Notes: generated by a model from the sequence alone, not told the origin. A DNA stretch of 41,824 bases from Cobetia crustatorum (GCF_000591415.1 NZ_JEMF01000014.1:1-41824); one strand, 5' to 3'; positions 25,673 through 33,878 are shown, counted from the first letter of the stretch. Numbers and translations are program-made.

Positions 25673-25703
25673 AACACCCAGTGCACGAGATGCACTGGGT
25701 GTT
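25673..25703 (-). terminator. Hairpin downstream of the peroxiredoxin-like gene
   Basis: A 13-bp perfect stem (AACACCCAGTGCA / TGCACTGGGTGTT) with a 5-base loop. In minus-strand reading it follows the peroxiredoxin-like stop by 66 bp and ends in TTT. Confidence 0.6.
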
Positions 25704-25768
25704 GATAGCAGAGGCTTGGCATGATGCCATTTGCCCCAATTCTATGGTGTTATCTTGTTCATGCCATC

Positions 25769-26308
25769 TTATTCGTAGTGCTTTGTTCCGCGGATAGGAT
25801 AGTGGTTATCCGGCTTGCGAATGAATTCGATGCCGCCTACCAACGTGTCGAGGTCCGGACGAACGAAGGGCGCGTTTGCCACTTCTTCTATCTGCACCTT
25901 GCCTTCGGCATTGAGGACAAAGAAAGCGGGTTCCGGGAAATCGTGGTCGGTCTCCTTCTCACTGCGAGGCTCCGAAATGAACAGCCCAAGTGTCTGCATC
26001 TGCTCCAGGCTCAGTCCGCAGGCGAGTGGGAAGTTGAGGTCAAGCGATTCCATGTGTTCGGTCAACTGTTGCTGGCTATCAGCCGATACTGCGACCAGAT
26101 CGACGCCCTGGGCACTGAAACGTTCGCGATAGCTTTCTAGCTTGTTGAGGAACTTGGTACAGATCGGACAATGCTTGCCGCGATACACGATGATCAGCTG
26201 CCAGTCATGTTCGCCCTGTGGCTTGCCAAGTGTCAGCGTCTCGCCATCGCTTCGTGTGACGTCAATCGCGGGGAAATCGCTGCCGGGATGCAGCTTACGG
26301 GTATACAT
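25769..26308 (-). CDS. Peroxiredoxin-like (AhpC/TSA family) protein
   Basis: A 179-residue thioredoxin-fold protein. After LHPGSDFPAIDV comes the active-site loop VYRGKHCPICTKFL, with C47 and C50 forming a CxxC rather than the single peroxidatic Cys of typical peroxiredoxins. Then VAVSADSQQQL and DFPEPAFFVLNAEGKV follow, as in AhpC/TSA proteins. It probably reduces peroxides or disulfides in the cytoplasm. AGGGAG precedes the ATG with good spacing. It lies downstream of mntP on the same strand with a 126-bp gap; co-regulation with Mn/oxidative stress is possible but unproven. Confidence 0.85.
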   Translation of the reverse strand: MYTRKLHPGSDFPAIDVTRSDGETLTLGKPQGEHDWQLIIVYRGKHCPICTKFLNKLESYRERFSAQGVDLVAVSADSQQQLTEHMESLDLNFPLACGLSLEQMQTLGLFISEPRSEKETDHDFPEPAFFVLNAEGKVQIEEVANAPFVRPDLDTLVGGIEFIRKPDNHYPIRGTKHYE

Positions 26309-26434
26309 GACATTAACTCCCTAATGATAAAGCACGCCGTGACCAGTGATTCTGCCACGGCATTGATCTGCGGGCTGGCGTGAACCGGCTACCCAAGACA
26401 TGCAGGCAGTTGCGCTCATTTCAAGGGGGAGGGC

Positions 26435-27010
26435 TCAGCCTAAATGACCCGTGTGTTCAAGCAAGATGGTCGTCCCGATACCGATCAAGACGATACCGCC
26501 GACAATTTCGGCACGTTTACCGACCATCTTGCCGAGTACGCCGCCTAGCATTACGCCAATAGTCGCCATCAGGAAGGTGGCAGTGCCGATCGCCAGAGCG
26601 GTGGTGATGATATTGACGCCAGCAAAGGCCAGACCGGCGCCCACTGCCATGGCATCGATACTGGTTGAGAGGCCTGTCAGGATCAGGCGAGGGAGAGATA
26701 ACTGTGCACTATTGCAGTCATCATCAGCCACTTCGTTCTTTGATAGGCCTTCGTGAATCATGTGCAGGCCAAGCATCAAGAGTAAGCCGAAGGCGATCCA
26801 GTGGTCCCACTGCTCCACGTAGCTTGCGACGGAGCGTCCGATCAGCCAGCCGAGCATGGGCGTGATGGTTTCGATGATGCCAAAGATGAGGCCGATACGC
26901 AGGGCGTCGGACAAGGTGGGTCGCCGGATGACAGCCCCCTTGCATAGCGCTGCCGCGAAGGCATCACAAGACATGGAGAAGGCGAGTAACAGGATGGAAA
27001 AGAATGGCAT
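26435..27010 (-). CDS. mntP: Manganese efflux pump MntP
   Basis: Six-helix inner-membrane exporter of 191 residues (E. coli MntP, 188). Both internal repeats carry the conserved acidic membrane motif: SCDAFAAALCKG (D16) and STSIDAMAVGAG. It exports Mn(II) to limit toxicity. The 5' leader carries a yybP-ykoY manganese riboswitch (27080-27222) and a second hairpin close to the start, so expression should rise with intracellular Mn. A weak GGA precedes the ATG. The loop between helices 3 and 4 is acidic (EVADDD). Confidence 0.93.
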   Translation of the reverse strand: MPFFSILLLAFSMSCDAFAAALCKGAVIRRPTLSDALRIGLIFGIIETITPMLGWLIGRSVASYVEQWDHWIAFGLLLMLGLHMIHEGLSKNEVADDDCNSAQLSLPRLILTGLSTSIDAMAVGAGLAFAGVNIITTALAIGTATFLMATIGVMLGGVLGKMVGKRAEIVGGIVLIGIGTTILLEHTGHLG

Positions 27011-27026
27011 GTGTCAGGATTTCCAA

Positions 27027-27065
27027 GGCCGGTAACGAGACAATAACAAAATCACGCCACCGGCC
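27027..27065 (-). promoter_or_regulatory. Hairpin between the Mn riboswitch and mntP start
   Basis: GGCCGGT and ACCGGCC pair over a 25-base AT-rich loop. The downstream arm ends about 16 bp before the mntP ATG, next to its weak ribosome site. It could be the riboswitch expression platform controlling translation. Confidence 0.4.
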
Positions 27066-27079
27066 GGGAGCGTCATTCT

Positions 27080-27222
27080 GTCATTGGTCTCGCCGAACCT
27101 CATCCTGGCAGATCATGGGCGTGATCTGATGGTGGGTCCTCGGTGCCACGGCAATGCCTGCCGACTGTGTTGACATCCGAGACTCTCGATAGGGCATCGA
27201 AAGCGGGCTACTCCCCAAAAAC
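27080..27222 (-). ncRNA. yybP-ykoY family Mn(II) riboswitch upstream of mntP
   Basis: Read on the minus strand, the leader contains the family landmarks in order: TTTGGGGAGTAGCC (core at 27208-27216), a short hairpin (CTTTCGATGCCCTATCGAGAG), GATGTCAACA (27168-27174), two further hairpin arms, and CGGCGAGACC (27086-27095). I recall the same elements in the E. coli mntP leader. The location, 70 bp before mntP, is the classical one. Boundaries are approximate. Confidence 0.85.
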
Positions 27223-27381
27223 TGTTGGCATATTAGCAACAAACTTTAGCCATTTCACCCCCTTGTGATACTTAAGGTCAGCCGTCATAACTAGTGCATC
27301 CGGTTGAGTTGGGAATGTCCACTCGTTCTCTGACGCAGACTGTAATGTTCAAGCCCGCCAAGGGCACAAGGAGTTCAGATA
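27223..27381. other. Divergent promoter region between mntP leader and yghU
   Basis: About 160 bp separate the riboswitch from the yghU start. No gene is apparent. It should hold both promoters; I see no clear operator. An AGGAG ribosome site (27370-27374) serves yghU. Confidence 0.5.
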
Positions 27382-28245
27382 ATGAGCGATAGCTATCAGC
27401 CACCCAAGGTCTGGAAATGGGAAAACGAGAGCGGCGGCAAGTTTGCCAGCACCAATCGCCCGATCGCTGGCCCGACGCACGACAAGGAACTACCGGTGGG
27501 TGAGCATCCCTTTCAGCTGTATTCCATGGCGACGCCGAATGGTGTGAAGGCCACCATCATGTTCGAGGAGTTGTTGGCGCTGGGTCACAAGGGTGCTGAA
27601 TACGATGCCTGGCCGATTCGTATCGGCGATGGTGACCAATTCGGCAGCGGGTTTGTCGCGATCAATCCGAACTCCAAGATCCCGGCCCTCGTCGACAACA
27701 CGGGTGACGCGCCTTTGAGAGTGTTCGAGTCGGGCTCCATCCTGCTGCACCTTGCGGACAAGTTCGGTGCCCTGATGCCGAAGGATCCGGCACAGCGTGT
27801 TGAGGTGATGAACTGGCTGTTCTGGCAGATGGGCTCCGCGCCGTATCTGGGCGGCGGTTTCGGTCACTTCTACAACTACGCACCAGAGAAGCTTGAGTAC
27901 CCGATCAATCGCTTCACCATGGAGACCAAGCGTCAGCTCGACGTGCTTGATCGCCAGTTGGCTGATAATGCCTATATCGCGGGAGATGAGTACACCATCG
28001 CCGATATTGCCATCTACGCCTGGTATGGCTCTCTGGTGGAAGGCAAGCTCTATGACGCTGCCGAGTTCCTGGCGGTGCAGGACTACACCCACGTGCAACG
28101 CTGGGCGAAGTCGATTGCCGAGCGTCCTGCAGTCAAGCGAGGTCGCATGGTCAATCGCTTCTGGGGTGAGCCTGAAGAGCAGTTGATCGAGCGTCACTCG
28201 GCGAGTGACTTCGAGACCAATACTGAAGACAAGCGCGCGCAGTAA
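27382..28245 (+). CDS. yghU: YghU-like glutathione-dependent disulfide-bond oxidoreductase
   Basis: Nu-class glutathione transferase of 287 residues, essentially the length of E. coli YghU (288). An N-terminal extension (YQPPKVWKWENESGGKFAS, NRPIAGPTHDKELPVG) is followed by the thioredoxin-like domain with SMATPNGVKATIMFEELLALG and the cis-Pro segment NSKIPALVD, then ESGSILLHLADKFG and an all-helical C-terminal domain ending near NRFWG. YghU enzymes reduce organic hydroperoxides and disulfides with glutathione. AGGAG lies upstream; a strong terminator follows, so it is monocistronic. Confidence 0.93.
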   Translation: MSDSYQPPKVWKWENESGGKFASTNRPIAGPTHDKELPVGEHPFQLYSMATPNGVKATIMFEELLALGHKGAEYDAWPIRIGDGDQFGSGFVAINPNSKIPALVDNTGDAPLRVFESGSILLHLADKFGALMPKDPAQRVEVMNWLFWQMGSAPYLGGGFGHFYNYAPEKLEYPINRFTMETKRQLDVLDRQLADNAYIAGDEYTIADIAIYAWYGSLVEGKLYDAAEFLAVQDYTHVQRWAKSIAERPAVKRGRMVNRFWGEPEEQLIERHSASDFETNTEDKRAQ

Positions 28246-28260
28246 TCGCCAGCATCTCTC

Positions 28261-28300
28261 AGTGGCATGAAGATCAGTGGCATGAAGATCAGTGGCATGA
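28261..28300 (+). repeat. 15-bp tandem repeat, 2.7 copies
   Basis: AGTGGCATGAAGATC occurs twice in perfect tandem and a third partial copy (AGTGGCATGA) runs straight into the yghU terminator. It is non-coding. Replication slippage is the simplest origin. Confidence 0.85.
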
Positions 28301-28332
28301 AAAGGGCTACCCATCGGGTAGCCCTTTTCATG
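28296..28332. terminator. Strong bidirectional terminator after yghU
   Basis: A 17-bp perfect stem (CATGAAAAGGGCTACCC and its complement) with a 3-base loop and A/T-rich outer arms. It can serve both yghU and the convergent alcohol dehydrogenase gene. Confidence 0.85.
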
Positions 28333-28390
28333 TGTCACGACTGAAGCGACTGATACGCGGTATCTGATCGTCGACCACGGCGGCGCTTCG

Positions 28391-28430
28391 GTCAGTCGCG
28401 GGAGCTCAGTCAGTCGCAGGAGCTCAGTCA
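28391..28430. repeat. 18-bp imperfect tandem repeat at the dehydrogenase 3' end
   Basis: GTCAGTCGCGGGAGCTCA is followed directly by GTCAGTCGCAGGAGCTCA (one mismatch) and the start of a third copy. The second copy reaches the dehydrogenase stop codon, so the duplication may have altered the C-terminus. Confidence 0.7.
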
Positions 28431-29489
28431 GTCTGGCTGACGCTCAGGACGATCTTCCCCACATGACTCTTCTGTTGGAACATTTCCTGAGCCTTGGCGA
28501 TATCCTCAAGCGGGAACGTCTCAGCGACCAGTGGCACGATATTGCCTTGCTCGATATGGCGAATCAGATTGGGGAATACCTCGGGCTCCAGCACCGTGCA
28601 GCCGAAGAAACTCAAGTCCTTGAGATATAACGTACGCAGATCCAGCTCGACCATGGCGCCACCAATCGCTCCCGATACGGCATAGCGGCCCCCTTGGCGC
28701 AGCAGTTCAAGCAGCTGTGGCCATTGAGGCCCCCCGACCAGATCAATGACCACATCTACACTGTTGCCCGGTAACGCCGTCGTCAGTGGCTGGTCTCTCG
28801 ACACGACCTGATCGGCCCCCAATTCACGTAGTGTCTGGGCCTTGGCCTCGCTGGTCACGGCAATGACATGCGCGCCGCGCGCTTGGCAAGCTGGACGGCC
28901 GCTGAGCCGACGCCGCCGGAGCGCCCGTGATCAGAACGCTTTCTCCCTGAGCAAGGCTGGCGCGGGTAAGCAGGTTCTCAGCCGTCGAGTAGGAGCAGGG
29001 GAAGGAGGCGAGTTCAATATCGCTCAAGGGACTGTTGATGCAATGTGCCTGGCCGGCGGCGACTGTCGTGTACTCGGCAAAGCCACCACTGCATTCGGCG
29101 CCGAAGTACCACGGTGGGGAGAGGGCGATGCCGTCATGCTCGAACAGACAAGGGTCGATCAACACGCGCTCACCTACTCGTGACGGGTCCACGTCGCGGC
29201 CCACGGCGGTGATCTCGCCGCAGACGTCAGCGCCTTGAATGCGGGGGAACTCCATCGGCTTGCCAGACCAGCTGGCATCTTCATCGTCGGCATTGCCCTT
29301 GGAGTACCAAGCCAGACGAATGTTGATGTCAGTATTGTTGACGCCTGCCGCACCGACGCGCACTAGTACGTCGCGCGGACCGGGTATCGGGCAAGGGATA
29401 TCATCGCGCACTTCCAGAACTTCCGGGCCACCGTGGCCGGTCAAGTAGACGCCGCGCATATTGTCGTTGCCTGCGGAAAGAGGGCTCAT
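28424..29489 (-). pseudogene. Zinc-type alcohol dehydrogenase/quinone oxidoreductase family (MDR), with two one-base deletions
   Basis: NAD(P)H-dependent medium-chain oxidoreductase, 355 residues when repaired. The N-terminal GroES-like domain (DVLVRVGAAGVNNTDINIR, RIQGADVCGEITAVG) reads normally from the ATG at 29489. At the nucleotide-binding loop the frame breaks. Supplying one base near 28930 gives ITGASGGVGSAAVQLAKR, and a second near 28893 rejoins VTSEAKAQTLRELGADQVV, after which the rest is intact. Both lie in GC-rich DNA. The start overlaps the TetR stop (ATGA), so the two form an operon. Two nearby losses suggest either sequencing error or a decaying gene. Confidence 0.83.
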
Positions 29490-30007
29490 GAGCGTGGTTC
29501 TCCCAATAGTGTGAGGGTTGCTGATCGCGCTGCTTCGATGGCTGCTTTGCCTAATACCAGCCAGGCCGATGAAGCGCCTTCGTGGATCAGAAACAGTTCA
29601 GTGGCAAGGGCTGGCTGGCCGCTACGTTCGCCAAGCCATTGCAGGATTTCCTGCTTGTGGCGCTGCACGGCATCGCGAACGTCAGCGTTGTCTGGGAAGG
29701 CTGCCAGCGCGTTGACTGACATGCAGCCATTGGGGGCCTCGTACTGCATCCAATGCGCCAGACGCTGGTAAAGATGGGAGAGCGCATCTCTACCTTGTGC
29801 TGGCACATCCTCTTCCAGAAAGGCCAGATAGCGCTCATGGCGATGCTGGAGAGCTCCAATCACCATGCTTTCCTTGGAGGGGAAGTGGCGATAAAGCGTG
29901 CGCAAACTGACGCTTGACGCCGCCTTTAGCTCGGAAACGCTGGGTTCTGCAAAGCCGCGTTGGCTGAAGAGAGACTCCAGGCGGGCGGCGATATCGTGTT
30001 GAATCAT
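29486..30007 (-). CDS. TetR-family repressor
   Basis: A 173-residue regulator with an N-terminal TetR helix-turn-helix (about residues 8-50: SVSELKAASSVSLRTLYRHFPSK) and a helical ligand-binding C-terminal domain. It is first in an operon with the alcohol dehydrogenase-type gene, overlapping it by 4 bp. An inverted repeat just upstream of its start (30043-30069) is a likely autoregulatory operator. Ligand unknown; it may be the aldehyde, quinone or electrophile handled by the dehydrogenase. Confidence 0.9.
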   Translation of the reverse strand: MIQHDIAARLESLFSQRGFAEPSVSELKAASSVSLRTLYRHFPSKESMVIGALQHRHERYLAFLEEDVPAQGRDALSHLYQRLAHWMQYEAPNGCMSVNALAAFPDNADVRDAVQRHKQEILQWLGERSGQPALATELFLIHEGASSAWLVLGKAAIEAARSATLTLLGEPRS

Positions 30008-30042
30008 GTCGAGGCCATTGGAGAGAACTCAAAGGAGAACAA

Positions 30043-30069
30043 ACGTTCTACGTGTGCAAGGTAGAATGT
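30043..30069. promoter_or_regulatory. Inverted repeat in the tetR promoter (putative TetR operator)
   Basis: ACGTTCTAC and GTAGAATGT are inverted copies with one mismatch, separated by 9 bp, starting 36 bp upstream of the TetR-family start codon. An overlapping AGAAC-N4-GTTCT palindrome is at 30036-30049. Confidence 0.6.
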
Positions 30070-30426
30070 TTACTCTCCCTGTGTCAAGACGTCTTGATTC
30101 GCTCTCGCGGTGACTAAATTTTGGTGCATGAGCACTGTTGACCTGGCATCGGGATCGCATCCTGACTTAACGAATTCTACGCGAGGACAACAATGTTTTT
30201 GACGAGTGGTGCACAAGCCACTGTTTATTAAGCCTTAAATGAGACGGTATTAATGGCGTTTTAGAGGAGGAATGCGCATATCATGTTGCGCTTGTTATTG
30301 ATAAGAATTAGCATTCGCAACCAAATTCGCTGGCGCGAGGCGCGTCAGCCATGACCACTCCCTGCCATGCAGTTCGACGCGTGAAGCTCGGCTCATGAAG
30401 CATGGGTAAGATGTTGAATCAGCAGG
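30070..30426. other. Non-coding promoter region of the siderophore receptor
   Basis: About 360 bp between divergent genes. It holds a Fur-box-like site (30296-30314) and a strong AGGAGG (30265-30270) with only very short frames behind it: 9 codons from 30272, or 23 residues from 30283. Otherwise nothing is recognisable. Confidence 0.5.
30296..30314 (+). promoter_or_regulatory. Fur-box-like site upstream of the TonB receptor
   Basis: TATTGATAAGAATTAGCAT fits three consecutive NAT(A/T)AT-like hexamers of the Fur consensus with mismatches. Iron-dependent repression of the downstream siderophore receptor is the expected role. Confidence 0.6.
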
Positions 30427-32610
30427 ATGCTGTCGCATCGCGTACCAAAAGGTTTTCAGGTGCCAAGTCATTTTCGGGATAGCGAAGCAAACACGTACAA
30501 GGGGCATTTTTCCTGCTTGATCTTCAGCCTCATGGCACTGCCGTCAGCCGCAATGGCGGAAGAGGAGGGGGTGGCGAACGGCTCAGATGTCGTGAGCTCG
30601 GTAATCGTGGTGACAGGGGAGCGTGAATCAGATGTGGTGCCGGGCAGCTATCGCGCAGACGCCTCGAGTCTTGCCAGCAAGCAGTCCGTCAGTTTTCTGG
30701 AGCAGGCGCGCACCATCAACGTCGTGACCCAGCAAGTCATTCATGACTTCAACCTGGATGATCTGGAAGAAGCATTGCAGCCTGTCGCCGGCATTCAGTT
30801 GGGTAACACGCTAGGCGGCACCGAGGATGGCTTCGTCAAGCGGGGCTTTGGTAGCAACAGTGATGGCTCGATGCTCATTGACGGCATTCGCCAACCAAGG
30901 CGCACCTATACCACGGCCACCATCGATCGGGTCGAAGTCCTCAAGGGCCCCGCCTCGCTCTTTCAGGGCCAACAGGACCCCGGCGGCGTGATCAATCTGG
31001 TCAGCAAGCGCCCACAGTACGAGACGCATACCGAGGTGAGTGGGGAGGTCAGCTCTTTCGGTGGCACAAACACGACGCTGGATACCACCGGCGCACTGGG
31101 GGATACGGGCCTTGCCTATCGTTTCATTCTCTCGCATGAAGACGAAGATTCCTGGCGTGAGTTTGGCAATGATCGCCGCACCACCCTCGCACCCTCGCTG
31201 CGCTGGGAGGGTGAGAACAGCAGTGCTCAGATCACTTATGAGTATCAGGATTACGAGCTGGATCTGGATCGTGGCACCGTCTTCTACAACGGTGAGGCTG
31301 CGGATGTCACACGTAGCACGCGTTTCGATGAATCCTGGAACCGTGTCTACGGTCATGATGAAACCCTGAATGCCTGGTGGAAGCAGAAGGTCGCCGACGA
31401 CTGGGATCTCAAACTGACCTATGGCTGGACGCGTCGGCAATACAGCGATGCGCGTGCCAACGTCACCAATGTCAGCGATACGGGGGATGTCACCGTGCGC
31501 GCTGAAGAAAATCAGGGCTATGATCGCAGCGAGCATTACACGGCGTTGGATGCTCTGGGCAATGTCGAGATTGCCGGCCAGCGCCATGAACTGGTGATCG
31601 GCGGGGATTACGAAACGACACGTGACTATCTGGCCGAGCGCTATTTCGGAGATTCGGTCACAACCTCGACCGTTACCAGCGTGACACACGGCCAGCTCTC
31701 GCAAGTGACCTCCGATGACATCAATACCTCGCGCAGCAATCGTCTCGACGAAACCCAGGCGATCGGTCTCTACGTCAATGATCGCTGGTACCTGAATGAT
31801 CAGTGGATTCTCGGCCTGGGTGGCCGCTACACCTGGTTCGAGCAGCAGAGTGGAGAGGGCGAAGCCTTCGTCTCTGATCCGGACTATAGCGATAGCCTCT
31901 TCCTGCCCTCCGTCAGCCTGCTCTACCGCATCGATGATGCAAGTTCGGCCTACGTCAGTTACAGCGAGTCTTTCGTGCCCAATGGTACGGATAGCGACAG
32001 CGGAGAAGGTCTGGATCCTGAGCGCGGCAAGGGATATGAGGTCGGCTACAAGCGCCAGTGGAATCCGCGTCTGGCGACGTCGGTCGCGCTTTATCAGCTG
32101 CGCAAGGAAAACGTCGCCGTCTCGGACAATGGTGTCACGCGAACCATCGGCGAGGCGGGATCTCAAGGGCTGGAGTTCAGCCTGGAAGGTGCCTTGAGTG
32201 ACCGGACCACGTTGTTGTTCAGCTACGCCTATACCGACACTGAAGTCATCGAGGATACCGAGGGCACCGAAGGCAATCGCCTGCCGAATGCAGCGCTCAA
32301 TGCCGCGAGCCTCTATCTGGCACATGACTTGGCGATTGATCCGCACTATGGCGAGTGGCGTATCGGTGGTGGAGTCCGTTATGTCGGTGAGCGCGAAGGC
32401 AATGATGACAACAGCTTCTCGATGGATGCCTATACCGTCGCGGATGCCTTCGTGGGGTGGCGCCATGATTTCTTTGGTCCAGATACCGAGTTCAAGCTCA
32501 ACGCCAAGAACCTCTTTGATACTGCTTATTACTACGGCAGTGGCGGCGATACCCGTGTGTTGGTGGGTGATCCGATGGAAATCAGTCTCTCGGCCAGCGT
32601 CGGCTGGTAA
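30427..32610 (+). CDS. TonB-dependent siderophore receptor
   Basis: Outer-membrane gated barrel of about 727 residues importing a ferric siderophore with energy from TonB-ExbBD. A signal peptide (core CLIFSLMALPSAAMA, ending near residue 44) is followed by a TonB-box-like SVIVVTGERE, and the plug domain (INVVTQQVIHDFNLDDLEEAL, SMLIDGIRQPR, VEVLKGPASLFQGQQDPGGV). The 22-strand barrel ends with an aromatic residue (SASVGW). The leader from the ATG at 30427 is long. A GTG at 30460 behind AAAAGG is a plausible alternative start. A Fur-like box lies about 110 bp upstream. It resembles ferric-hydroxamate-type receptors; the siderophore cannot be named. No biosynthesis or ABC partner is adjacent. 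Confidence 0.92.
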   Translation: MLSHRVPKGFQVPSHFRDSEANTYKGHFSCLIFSLMALPSAAMAEEEGVANGSDVVSSVIVVTGERESDVVPGSYRADASSLASKQSVSFLEQARTINVVTQQVIHDFNLDDLEEALQPVAGIQLGNTLGGTEDGFVKRGFGSNSDGSMLIDGIRQPRRTYTTATIDRVEVLKGPASLFQGQQDPGGVINLVSKRPQYETHTEVSGEVSSFGGTNTTLDTTGALGDTGLAYRFILSHEDEDSWREFGNDRRTTLAPSLRWEGENSSAQITYEYQDYELDLDRGTVFYNGEAADVTRSTRFDESWNRVYGHDETLNAWWKQKVADDWDLKLTYGWTRRQYSDARANVTNVSDTGDVTVRAEENQGYDRSEHYTALDALGNVEIAGQRHELVIGGDYETTRDYLAERYFGDSVTTSTVTSVTHGQLSQVTSDDINTSRSNRLDETQAIGLYVNDRWYLNDQWILGLGGRYTWFEQQSGEGEAFVSDPDYSDSLFLPSVSLLYRIDDASSAYVSYSESFVPNGTDSDSGEGLDPERGKGYEVGYKRQWNPRLATSVALYQLRKENVAVSDNGVTRTIGEAGSQGLEFSLEGALSDRTTLLFSYAYTDTEVIEDTEGTEGNRLPNAALNAASLYLAHDLAIDPHYGEWRIGGGVRYVGEREGNDDNSFSMDAYTVADAFVGWRHDFFGPDTEFKLNAKNLFDTAYYYGSGGDTRVLVGDPMEISLSASVGW

Positions 32611-32671
32611 GTGACGCATCAGGCGGCTGGTACACTCTCGGCTTTGTCATCTCACTGTGAGGTATCGCGGC

Positions 32672-32800
32672 ATGCTCGAGCAGCTTCCTTTGGCTGATAT
32701 TCGTGCCTTCGTCATGACGGCAGAGGCTGGCAGTTTCACGCGTGCTGCCTTGACGCCTGGCGTGTCGCGCTCGCAAGTCTCCAAACAACTGTTATCGATG
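32672..32800 (+). pseudogene. LysR-family regulator remnant (N-terminal HTH only)
   Basis: The first 40 residues (MLEQLPLADIRAFV, EAGSFTRAAL, GVSRSQVSKQL) are a typical LysR helix-turn-helix. The next codons bear no resemblance to the family and run into the 3' end of the convergent DUF1989 gene, so the effector domain is gone. The frame remains open to 32983, but only by chance overlap. It is most likely a deletion remnant. Confidence 0.75.
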
Positions 32801-32856
32801 GGGCGTAATGGTATCAGGGGTTATCTCAAGAGCTTGAAAATCAAGCGTGGATCAGC

Positions 32857-33726
32857 TCAGCAGCAGTGCTCACGCTTGATGGCGGCCCAGTCCGTTGTCG
32901 GTGCCTTACGGCCGTGGCGGCCCGCATACGCAGCCACGCTCGGTGATTCCCAGCCGATCAGCAGCTCAGCATCGATACGGTAGATCTCCACGTCCAGCGG
33001 GTTGCAGGTCTCCAGCGGATCGCGGGCATCCGGGCCCCATAGATCAATCGATAAGTCACCGCCCGGGCAACAGGACATGGCGCACAGAAGGTCGGTTTCG
33101 GCAAAGAACTCCAGATAGTCACCCTTGCGTGCCGGGCAGGCTTTCATGAAGTACTTGTCGTCATCGTTGAGTCCGGTGCACTGAAAGATGTTGAGCACAT
33201 CATGTATATCAAATTCGGTCAGTCCCCACGGCTCAACGGCTCGCACCAGGTTGGAGTGACAATGATGATCGAAGTCCTCGCCTGTCAGCATGCGGTTGAC
33301 GTAGGGGTCGCAGCGGGTGCCGAGCAGGTCGTGTACGCGTCCACCCTGAGCATCGACGCCATAGTCTGCGAGCGTGTCGTCGATGATGGTTGCCATCGGA
33401 CGTAGATACGGCAGTGTCGACCACAGACGGTCATAAGTACTCACATGCGCGCGTTGTAGCTGACGAGTGCGCGACGCCCACATCCGCTCGCGAGGGTTGT
33501 GCAGGTTCCACATGTTGAAATCACCGACCTGCGAGCCCTCAGTGATCTTGATGCGGAATACGTGACCGGCAGGCACCTCCCAGGCCAGGCCATCGCGCAA
33601 TGGGACAGTGTGGATCGTGACGAGTGTGCGCTCGGCCTTGCCTTCGGTGAGGCTGTTGTAGAAGTCGCGATCGACGTCCAGAATCGAACCCTTGCTGGCT
33701 TGATAGGCGGCAGGTACATCACTCAT
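32857..33726 (-). CDS. DUF1989 / urea-carboxylase-associated family protein
   Basis: A 289-residue cytoplasmic protein. Family features: VPAGHVFRIKITEGSQVGDF, NLHNPRERMWASRTRQLQRA, a DDTLADYG/HDLLGTRCDPY block, HHCHSNLVRAVEPWGL, and a terminal SCCPGGDLSIDLWGPD...PLE segment. Cys and His residues in these blocks could bind metal. Proteins of this family often accompany urea amidolyase; here there is no urea gene nearby. The ATG at 33726 is preceded by GGGAG; the 19-residue upward extension lacks a ribosome site. It is a single gene downstream of the ars operon. Function unknown. Confidence 0.85.
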   Translation of the reverse strand: MSDVPAAYQASKGSILDVDRDFYNSLTEGKAERTLVTIHTVPLRDGLAWEVPAGHVFRIKITEGSQVGDFNMWNLHNPRERMWASRTRQLQRAHVSTYDRLWSTLPYLRPMATIIDDTLADYGVDAQGGRVHDLLGTRCDPYVNRMLTGEDFDHHCHSNLVRAVEPWGLTEFDIHDVLNIFQCTGLNDDDKYFMKACPARKGDYLEFFAETDLLCAMSCCPGGDLSIDLWGPDARDPLETCNPLDVEIYRIDAELLIGWESPSVAAYAGRHGRKAPTTDWAAIKREHCC

Positions 33727-33878
33727 GACAGGACTCCCGGGGTTTGTCAGGTCTGGTCTCTCATTGAGGATCGATGGCGGCATTGTCGGATAATGAAATC
33801 GAGCAAAGACGACGTCTACTGTCAGATTGCCACGTCAGGCGCTTCAGTACATTGTCGGCGACGATGAAACCTTCGGGA

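Noticed and set aside
28261-28300. CRISPR-like repeat
   Set aside because: Fewer than three direct copies with no spacers; a simple tandem duplication.
27490-28338. A 282-codon open frame antisense to yghU
   Set aside because: It covers the whole YghU gene and starts beyond the terminator; no conserved features.
30811-32619. A 602-codon open frame antisense to the siderophore receptor
   Set aside because: It mirrors the receptor's codon pattern, has no family features or ribosome site, and lies wholly under a clear TonB receptor.
32857-33726. A urea amidolyase operon
   Set aside because: Only the associated DUF1989 protein is present; there is no urea carboxylase or allophanate hydrolase in the window.
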